This document shows, piece after piece, positions 33,670-43,400 of a DNA stretch of 64,000 nt. Source of the stretch: Manihot esculenta (taxonomy: Eukaryota; Streptophyta; Magnoliopsida; Malpighiales; Euphorbiaceae). The translations under genes and the position numbers were made by a program. The notes below the pieces were generated by a model. That model saw only the letters and a program-made list of their open reading frames with translations, was not told the DNA's origin and did no database searches. Position 1 is the stretch's first letter, and each line of letters opens with the position of its first letter. The DNA lies in the NCBI RefSeq assembly GCF_001659605.2, contig NC_035170.2, forward strand, positions 20,909,190 through 20,973,189. Reading direction: 5' to 3'.

Positions 33670-35419
33670 TGATAGAGCATATTTTAGTCCATATTATCAT
33701 GATCTTATTGATGTTTATTTACACCTTTTCTACCTAATTTTGTGGTTTTAATTATGTTTTGCAGATATTAGGTGTAAAGAGACAATCTGGAGAAAATACT
33801 CTTAAAACTGCCAAAAAGTGACAAATATGAAAAGTGCCAAAAAAGGAAAGTTTTCAAATATGGAAAGTGTCAAATAAGGAAAGTTTTCAGAAAAGGAGAG
33901 TCCTCAAATAAGGGAAGTGCAGAAGCAAAAGCAAATAAGGAAAGCTCAGTCAGAAGATTATTTGAAATTCAAATCGCAGATCTTTCTTTCCTCATTCAAA
34001 GATGTGCACACACTGCAGCAGTCATATCTTCCTATTTAGGCAGCAAGATCTCATGAAGACGCACTTGCCTCTTCTACGTTCAGCATTTAAAATTCAAACG
34101 AAGGCTCCACCTAAAAAGGAAAGACTAGACAGATTCACTTTTCCTTCTGCATTCAATGACTGCGCTCCACTTCCACTTCTGCAATCTGCGCGCCTCCTTT
34201 CTTCTGGAGAATTTGCAACACGATTCTTTCCTTTTTAGCACTTTGGATAGCCTCTTCACTAATTAGGAAGCAAGTATGACCTAGGGCAACACTTTCAACT
34301 ATAAAAAGACACATAAGGAGCCTCCACACAGCTTTTACATACCACCTTGGAGACACCTATGAGATTCACATCTCTTCTTCTACCTTTCTTCTTTTCTTTT
34401 ATTTTTAATTTTGTTTCAGCCATGAGAGGCTGAAATCTTTTATTCTAGTTGATGATTAGGTGATACTTTAGTTGTTATATGGATTGGGAGACTTGATCAA
34501 ATATTGTTTAACTTTTGGTTGTTCAATATTTGTGCAATTTCATGCTTGATTTCAATATTGCTTTGTTGTTTAGATCTACGTTGATTCTTGATTGCAAAGT
34601 AATGATATATTAGTTTGGATGATTTAAGTCCGTAATTGCTTAGATTATTTAAACATAAGAACACTTGGTGTAAAAACTAAGGAAATTATATGATCTAACG
34701 ACATCTCATGCGTTTGAATAGTTAGGATTGGATCTCTCTATCTCTTCATGCAATTAACAATTGTTTTGATGCCTAAGGCCCAAGGACGTTCCTTGGCAAT
34801 TTGTTAATTAGTAATTAATTAGAGGACATTCCCTAATTGGTTTAATCATAAGGAGAGACATAGTGGTGAGAAGCGTCTTCCATCTCATAACTAATCTATT
34901 GAATCAATCAAAAGAAACTAAGTGTCAATGATCAATCCCAACAACTGAAGTGGATCTCATTCTTCAACTAGAGCTTTCTTATTATTTATTTCTCTTTTAT
35001 TTTATTATTCGCTTATTTTAATTGCTTTCAGTAGTTTATTAATCAAATCAATCTCAAGCCCCCCATTTTACTTTTACTGCAATTTATTTTTATTCCGCTT
35101 TCAGTTTATCTCGTTTTCAGTTTTATCCCATTTCAGTTTATTTTGCTTTCCGTTTATTTCTCTTTCAGTTTTATCTCGTTTCAGTTATTTTTGCTTTCAA
35201 TTTTATCTCGTTTCAGTTTATTTCTCTTTCAGTTATATTTGCTTTCAGTTTATTTCTCTTTCAGTTTTATTTTTGTTTCAGTTAATTCTCTTGGTCTTGA
35301 TAAGAAAAATAGGTAAGTATTCAATTCCCTGTGGATTCGATCCTTTCACCACTATCTGCAGTTGTAAATTGTTGATAACCAGAAAGGTTATTTTTGACCG
35401 GTTTCGACAACCGCGATCA
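33670..35419 (+). mobile_element. Solo LTR G, 1,750 bp (TSD ACTTC)
   Basis: TGATAGAGCATATTTTAG to ACAACCGCGATCA, flanked by ACTTC at 33665-33669 and 35420-35424. The stretch CCTGTGGATTCGATCC near its end is a phrase common in LTR ends of Athila/Tat-type gypsy elements. No internal region is present. Confidence 0.85.
35040..35290 (+). repeat. Pyrimidine-rich TTTCAGTTTAT tandem repeats in solo LTR G
   Basis: About a dozen units of 17-21 bp on the theme CTTTCAGTTTATTTCT / CGTTTCAGTTTTATCT. Each carries a polypyrimidine tract plus CAG, which looks like a 3' splice site. Confidence 0.8.
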
Positions 35420-36142
35420 ACTTCGTTTGAGGCAACATAATATGTCATTTCGGAGTACCTCATGTCCTCATTTCAGACAACGCAACCCAATTTGACTGCA
35501 AATAGTTCGAGAAATTCACAAAGAACATGGGGATAAACCACAGATTTGCATCAGTAGCTCATCCCAAAACTAATGGGAAGACTGAGCTCACCAATCAGAC
35601 AATTATGACGGGACTAAAGAAGAGGCTGAATGGAGCAAAGGCTGAATGGAGCAAAGGCCGAATGGGCAGACAAGCTTCCAAGCATAGTATGGGCCTGTAG
35701 GACCTCACCTCTGGTAGCAACGGGAGAAACGCCTATTTCCTTGGCCTATGAAACTGAGGCAATGGTGCCAATAAAATTGAAGATCCCCACTCATTGAGTA
35801 CAATATTGTTACGAGCTAACCAATGGTGAGAAGCTGTGAATCAATCTGGATGTCTTAGAAGAACGAAAGGACCCACAAGCATCCGAAATGCAGCCTACCA
35901 ACAAAGAGCGGCCAAATACCATGATCGAAAAGTCAAGGAAAGAACCATGAAAGCAGGAGACCTGATCCTACAAAAGTTAGACACGACTGGCAAAAGAGAA
36001 GGTCAGGGGAAGCTCGCCCCCACATAGGAATGGCCATTCAAAGTCGTCAAAGTAGTTAGGCCGAGAGTATTTCGCTTAGAAAACTTAAATGGAAAAAGAG
36101 AACTGCAAGCCTAGAATGCACAACATCTTAAAAGGTACTATG
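35420..36142 (+). pseudogene. Element A integrase, C-terminal part
   Basis: Resumes with CHFGVPHVLISDNATQFD, then FASVAHPKTNGKTELTNQTI (the D,D-35-E region with E in GKTE), GLKKRL, then a block at 35840-36030 (YHDRKVKERTMKAGDLILQK) and GPFKVVKVV-like residues before the end at about 36142. Stops and a local duplication (GAATGGAGCAAAGGC twice at 35626-35660) interrupt it. Confidence 0.85.
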
Positions 36143-36296
36143 TGTAACTTTGGGATTTATAAGAAATAAAAAGTCTTCTGAATCCTTCCCAAATGGAACG
36201 AGTTATATAAATATAGTTGAATATTATCCTAAAAGCATATAGTGCACAAGTTTTGTTTTTTGTATAATAAATTTTGAATGAATCTTTGAAATCATC

Positions 36297-36640
36297 AGTA
36301 AGGCCACGAGCTTAAATCCTTGAAATTACCAGTAAGGCCATGAGCCTAAATATCAGAAACCACTTGTAAGGCCATGAGCTTGAATCTCTGAAGTCGCTAA
36401 TAAGGCCACGAGCCTGAATCTCAGAAATCGCTAGCAAGGTCAGGAGCCTAAATCCCTAAAGTCACCAGTAAAGCTAGGAGCCTGAATCTCTAGAATTGCC
36501 AATAAGGCCACGAGCCTGAATATTTAAAATCGCTAGTAATGCCACAAGCTTGAATCTTTGAAATCGCCAATAAGGCTACGAGCCTGAATCCTTGAAATTG
36601 CTAGTAAGGCTACGAGCCTAAATATCGAAAATCGCCAGTA
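36297..36640 (+). repeat. 34-bp tandem array after element A integrase
   Basis: About ten units; AGGCC anchors at 36301, 36335, 36369 and 36403 (period 34). Theme: TGAATCTCTGAAATCGCCAG then TAAGGCCACGAGCC. The array was split by element B and continues at 48049 for about one and a half units. Confidence 0.9.
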
Positions 36641-36644
36641 AGGC

Positions 36645-37471
36645 TGACATGGAACCTTATGGCATAAACCTCAAACCCACACGCACGAGTAGATATGGAA
36701 TCCAAAGATTTAATAAACATACCTCCTATGGCACCCCACACTTAAAGAAGCTGAAACACCAATAATAGGACTTAGATGAGAATCCGAAAAATGTCATAAC
36801 GAATAGTTGATAAGTTAGCAAAGATTCTTAATACAATTGATGAAAGCAAATCCTCACTCTTATTCAAAGCAATACACGCCAAAGGCATAAAGAAGAATTC
36901 TAAAAATTTTGATTCAAAAGTTCCCTCTTACAAGTGTTCCTTATATTTATATAGTAAGAAGAAAATTAAAATCCTAAAACACTCTTTTTAAACTTGGCTG
37001 AACCACACACAAGGTCCAAGGCCAATTACACACTAAAATAACACATCAAACTCATAAATATTAAAACATAAGCCCAAAATATGGCCCAACACTCTAAAAC
37101 TTAAAAGATAAAATATGGCCAGAATATAAACCCAAACAACGCCAAAATAAAGCAAGTGTTTAAATAATAAAACATAGCAAGCCCATCATGACAAAGTGAA
37201 TCTTCACAAAAGCCTTTCTTAATCTTCACAAAAGCCTTTCTTAATCTTCACTTTAGGCTTCTCTTTGTGTAGTTTTGGCCCATAGGCTTGATTAGGCTCC
37301 CCAAGTCTATGATTGTAAGTGTTGCACTAAATCTGCCCCATATGAATTGAAGCATGCCCCAAGTGTATTTAGATCATATGAGTATCATTTTGAACTCATT
37401 TTAGACTCATTTGAATGATATAAGGTTGCTCCACAACATTGTTGAAAATTTACCCTATTGGATTCGTATCA
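36645..37471 (-). mobile_element. Element B 3' LTR
   Basis: TGACATGGAACC to GGATTCGTATCA; pairs with 47248-48048. Preceded in element direction by a polypurine tract (complement of TTCCCTCCTTCTTT at 37472-37485). Confidence 0.85.
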
Positions 37472-40400
37472 TTCCCTCCTTCTTTGGAAAAGATTCGTCC
37501 TTGAATCTTGCTCATGTTCATGTCAGGAATGGAAGCTTTAAGAACTAATGAATCTTCAAAGACCTCCTCTTGAATAGGTGGCAATAGCATGAAACTTTTG
37601 TTATGGATGTTTTCAACAGCCTGCACATTAAAAACAAATAAACTAGGCATAACAATGTTAGTCATAGAAAGATCTTGTGAATGTGACCCATTCTCCTCTA
37701 TAACTTTCAAAATAACCACATTCGCCTCCTCCACCTCATCGATCATAACCTTCCCATATACACCATCATTCACAACCTCCTTTATAAGCTCATTGATGAA
37801 ATTTTCAATAGTAACTATATTAACTTCATGCATTACAACTTTCTTTTTAATTTTAATATCTATAGACGTTGAGATTGAAACTTTAGCCTTTTCTTTTTCC
37901 ATCTTCTCTCCTTGCACTAGTCTTGCCAACCTATTATTCAAATCCCTATAATAGTGTGAAGGAATGAATCTCTGGCGCATCAACTCTTCATCTCGAACTT
38001 GAGGCCTATTGGAATTAAGAGTTCTTTGAGGCATTCTTGTAGAAGTGGAAGCCTGTGAGACTTTCTGTAAGACCCCGCTCGTTCAGACATCGGAATTCCT
38101 ACCGTCCGGTGGAATCTCGGGTGTCGGATCCTCTTTGGGGGGTAGAGCAAGGGTAAAGGAAAAGGTTTTCTAAAATGTTTTTAAGTGTTTTATGGTTTTA
38201 AATAGAAAAGAGTTGAGTTTTTGAAGAGAAAAGACCAAGGAGGCGTTTGCCAGGTTCGGCCGCCGAAAGTGAAGTTCGGCCGCCGAACATGTGAAGGCTT
38301 CGGGAGCGCCTTTGGCCTCCGAAAGTCTTGTGGGAGCAAGCCAAGGTTCGGCCGCCGAAAGTGAGGTTCGGCCGCCGAACATGCATGAGTTTAGGGGGCA
38401 CGTTAGGCTGCCGAAGGTTGATGACCAGGCCACCTATATAGGGCCCTCAGATCGGAAATGGGCGAGTTTTCTCCCCATTCTCGAACTCAGGTGAGTTTCT
38501 GCCCTCCCTTGGTTGCTTGTGTGTCTTCTCTTCAAAACCCTTCAAGTTTTCATAAGATCTACCCTTGTGTTTGAAGATTTAAAGCTTTAAAAGGAGTTTT
38601 GGGAGCTTGGAGCTTTTGGAGCTTGGATTCTCCACACCTCCGAGTTAGGGATCGCACCAACCCTCGATCTTCAAGAGGTAAGTGTAGATCTTGGTTTCCC
38701 TTGAGTTTTCATGAAGTTTTAAGTAAGTTTTATGAAGGTTTTATGTTAGAATGGGTAGATATGCATGTTTAAGGTTTATGTGGGTTTTATGCCCAATGTA
38801 TGTTATGTGATGATGTGTTGAGGAGTTTAAGTTAGTTCCTTTGCTCTCTTTGCTTGTGGGAGTGTGTATGCATGCTTGGGAGAGAGTATGTGAGGTTTGG
38901 GGTTGTTTTGTGAGGTTTAGGAGGCTGGTATGCACGAAGGCTGAGTTCTGATGAACTCAGGTTCGGCCGCCGAAAGTGGTTTCGGCCGCCGAACGTGCCT
39001 ATGGATGCGTGGTTTGGCCGCCTAACCTTGCCCCCGAAAGTTGAGTTGTGGCTTGAAAGCAGACTTTCGGCCGCCGAAGGTAATGTTCGGCCGCCGAAAG
39101 TGCCTGACTTTCGTCTCTGGAGTGAGGGTTCGGCCGCCGAAGGTGCCGCCGAACCTACCCGAGTTTCGTCTCTGGAGGAGACTTTCGGCCGCCGAAGGTG
39201 CCGCCGAAAGTGCCTGTCCAGCCTTTTCATGGCTGTTTTCTATACATGTTTCAGTGATGTTTAGAGGGGTTTTTGGGGAGTTGCTTATGAGTTGTTAGAA
39301 TGTGTTTAGTACCTCATGTGAGTCCATCTGTGTAGGATTGGACCTGAGGAGAGGTGTCTAGCTTCAGTGCTAGTTGACCCTGAGTTTGTTGAGCAGAGGC
39401 TTCAGGTGAGTAGAACTAACTTAATCTTTTATGCACAAACTCTAATGCCTAAAGCATGAGCATGCATCATGATTATGTATAGTAGGTTGATTGCACTAGT
39501 TCACGAATATGTTGCATTGCATTATTTGATGTTGATGCTGAGGTAGGGTGGACCGAGGCGACGTCAATAGCCCATATCTGTCACGAGTCTTGTTTAGTCC
39601 TTTGGGAGCCGGACAAGTACATGTAGGAAAGTCCTTGTGAGCTCTCTGTGGACCAAACACCATGTCCTGTATGTTTCAGGCCTTTGTGAGCTCCTATGGG
39701 GGAGCCGGGCACCGACAGAGGGTATTTTTGATGTCATGTCCATCCTCTGAGAGGAAAGATGCATGCAAACAGACAGACTCTCAGAAACCAGGGTCCGTGG
39801 GGAATAATTATAGCATGAGCCCCGAGACGGACAAGATGATGTGATTTCTCTGTGTTATGACGCATTTCATGAATGCATGAATAAGAAGAATAAAATGTCT
39901 TTATAATAAAGAATAATAATATACCTAAAAATGGAGGAACTAAATCAAATGTTTTTCTCTGTTTCTACTCACTGGGCTCTTGTAGCTCACCCCCATTCCC
40001 TTAACCCCAGTTTTGCAGGGCCAGAGTAAGTAAGCCAGAGTAAGTCAGAAAGAGCTATGGGATAGAAGAGGTTCAAGCATGGGTTGCCATGTTTGGTTGT
40101 AATAGCTTAGCGGCTTATTGTATATGTTTATAGAGATAGTATGTAATGTAATTTGCTAAAGAGATGATATGTTATGTAATGCTATGAATGCTTGTATGCT
40201 TGTACAGTTTAGTTGTGGACATGATGATATATGGACATGATGATAGATGGACTTGTTGTATGGTCCTTATGTATATAAAGAATATGAAAGAATAGAAAGA
40301 GTAATGTTATAAAGAGATAGAGCCAAGTAAGAAAAGTATAGATATGCCATGTGTTGTAGCATGAGATGTATAGAATTGTGCTTTGCCTAGTGTTGGTAAA

Positions 40401-43400
40401 TCCCTTGGTTTTGCATGATCAATAAGATATGTTTTAAGAATGTTTTCAAGTTATATGAGATGTTTTAATGTTATGAGTTTTGAATGGCCCGTGAGGGAAG
40501 AAAGGGTTCCAATCCCTTGACCCAAAGCAGGCATGGTTTTATGAAACGTTTTCATGTTGGCCAAGCTTAATGATTCTCCATTGGAGCAGCCTTTATGGAC
40601 TCCAGAGTGGGGATAAGGTATGAGCAAGAGCATGCACAAAGTTAAGCTTGGTAAAGTTATAAGAACAGTTTTCAGTTTTAGGCCATACTCAGGGTAAGCC
40701 TGGGATATGGAAAGCTTTAAGTTTTATGAAAAGTTTGATCATGCACGGGATTATACCTAAAGTTTCAGGATGTATAGAGGCTTACTACGGGTCCCGGCGG
40801 CCTTAAGCCGATCTGGATCCTAGTGCCGAGCAGTTTGGGGCCGTTACAAGAGGGGTACCGGTTTCCGGGCTGTTACAGTTGGTATCAGAGCATCGGTTCC
40901 TCGAGAGTACGGTGTTTTGATGCGAAGGTGCTCAGACATCGGAAAGAGGTTGTGCTAGATGTTAGGAGGGCAAGCACATTAAGAAAGATTGAGAGTAAGA
41001 TCATGTCCACTAGGATAGGATGAGGAGTCCTGTCTTGCATGCTGATGTGTAATGCCATGTGTGATGCATGTGCATTTATGTTGTATTATGGATGTTGATA
41101 GTCCCTTAGCTACAAGATGGCATGATTTGTACTGATATGAGATGAGCTGAGAGACCAGGTATGGCCCTTGGCACAGTTGGTCATGGCATGTCTTGCTATG
41201 TTGTAGGTTGTAGGTGACAGGTTCATCCATGATATATGTTGCTTGAGGGGTCATGTGTTTATCACATGGACCATATGATATGATGCTATGCTATGTGTTG
41301 TGAGTTCATGTGTTTGTCATGGACCACATGATATGATGTGATGCTTATGTGTGCTTGTGTGCCTGTTGTGTTTCAGATAAGCTGAGATGCAAGGTGCTAG
41401 GAGCTCTATGGAGTCAGATCCATCTGAGTGGGAAAGTGAGCCTTTTCCCTTTGCAAGGTCAGGTGGAGATGACAGAGCAAGAGACCCTGAAGGGTCTGTA
41501 GAAGTCTGCAGAGAAGTTATGGTGCAGAGGAGGGATGTTAGTTTGCAAGTGAACATGGATGAGGAAAGTATGGAAAAGTCTAAGGCTTCTAAGAGTTCAA
41601 GTTCAGGAGAAGTTGATCCCTCCATGCTGAGTACAGCTACCAAGAGAGGTAGAAAGTGGGGAAGAGCCAGAGCCCCTAAGCAATGGGGCAAGACTAGAAA
41701 GGGTAGGTTGTGGAAGAGGTTTAGGCTAGATGCTGAGGATGGCTCGAGTTCTGGCAGAGGTCCTACAAGATGTTTGAGGTGCGGAAGGTTGCACAGAGGG
41801 CCTTGTCGAGTTGGGACAACGGCATGCTTCAGGTGCGGACAGGAAGGGCATTTCGCATGTGATTGTCCTACTGCGCCCAGGAGGGTGTGGTCCCAGCAGC
41901 GAGCTTCAGGTGCTGTGGCTCAAGCCAGTGTTCCAGGAAGGGGAGCAGACACATCGAACGCAGTGATGCCAGGTACGCTCACTTGTTCATGTTCTGATGT
42001 GTGTGTTTGTGCTCTAGTGTGTTTCCCTTTTCTGTTGTGGCTCTAGGAGCCTTTGAGAGGTTGAGTTAATAGCTTCTGGGTGTAGAGTGTTCTCTTTGGG
42101 TTAGTAGACCGGATAGGATCCATCTGTGGCTGAGATTCAGGCCAGTGTCCGATGAGAGTAGATGCCTTCCACCCGTGCATGAGGTCCTAGACTTGAGTGT
42201 CTGGATGTCAGCCGGGGGATGGATTGGTTTTCTACTTGTGGAACTGGTAATACTTGCGTCTGCAGCGCAAGGTGGTCGGGATCGAAATGCAGGATGGGTC
42301 TGAGGTAGACTTCAGAGGGGACCAAGTAGGATGCCTAGGAGTTTGATGACAGCTGTCAGGCTCGTAGAGTGTATGGGAATGGTTAGTAGAGAGTTTTAGT
42401 TGAGTTTGAGAGGGCAGCAGGCAGGTCTAGGAACCAGCCCTAGTGCCATAGATAGAGCGAGTGTTCAGAGGTTTCAGGCTAGTGTCAGGTTGGCCATCAA
42501 TCAGGGAGGTAGAGTTTGGTTCAGAGGTGGTGCTTGGTACCCATAACCATTTCTCTCTTTCCTTTCGGGATGGCACCTGCAGAGAGTAAGAGTATAGCAG
42601 AGAAAAGTAAGATCAGTGAAAGAGGAAAAAGAGTGAAGAATCAGAGTAGCGCAGCAGAAGCTTGTGGCGTTCAAGCGCAAGTTTGAGGTTTTGATTACTT
42701 GTTTGTTTGTGTTTTTGTTTGAACATTCGGGGACGAATGTTCTGTAAGGGGGGAAGAATGTAAGACCCCGCTCGTTCAGACATCGGAATTCCTACCGTCC
42801 GGTGGAATCTCGGGTGTCGGATCCTCTTTGGGGGGTAGAGCAAGGGTAAAGGAAAAGGTTTTCTAAAATGTTTTTAAGTGTTTTATGGTTTTAAATAGAA
42901 AAGAGTTGAGTTTTTGAAGAGAAAAGACCAAGGAGGCGTTTGCCAGGTTCGGCCGCCGAAAGTGAAGTTCGGCCGCCGAACATGTGAAGGCTTCGGGAGC
43001 GCCTTTGGCCTCCGAAAGTCTTGTGGGAGCAAGCCAAGGTTCGGCCGCCGAAAGTGAGGTTCGGCCGCCGAACATGCATGAGTTTAGGGGGCACGTTAGG
43101 CTGCCGAAGGTTGATGACCAGGCCACCTATATAGGGCCCTCAGATCGGAAATGGGCGAGTTTTCTCCCCATTCTCGAACTCAGGTGAGTTTCTGCCCTCC
43201 CTTGGTTGCTTGTGTGTCTTCTCTTCAAAACCCTTCAAGTTTTCATAAGATCTACCCTTGTGTTTGAAGATTTAAAGCTTTAAAAGGAGTTTTGGGAGCT
43301 TGGAGCTTTTGGAGCTTGGATTCTCCACACCTCCGAGTTAGGGATCGCACCAACCCTCGATCTTCAAGAGGTAAGTGTAGATCTTGGTTTCCCTTGAGTT

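Noticed and set aside
38832..39230. 132-residue Arg-rich minus-strand frame, repeated in the other LTR
   Set aside because: It lies within a non-coding LTR and is produced by the CpG palindromes; the identical copy only reflects LTR identity.
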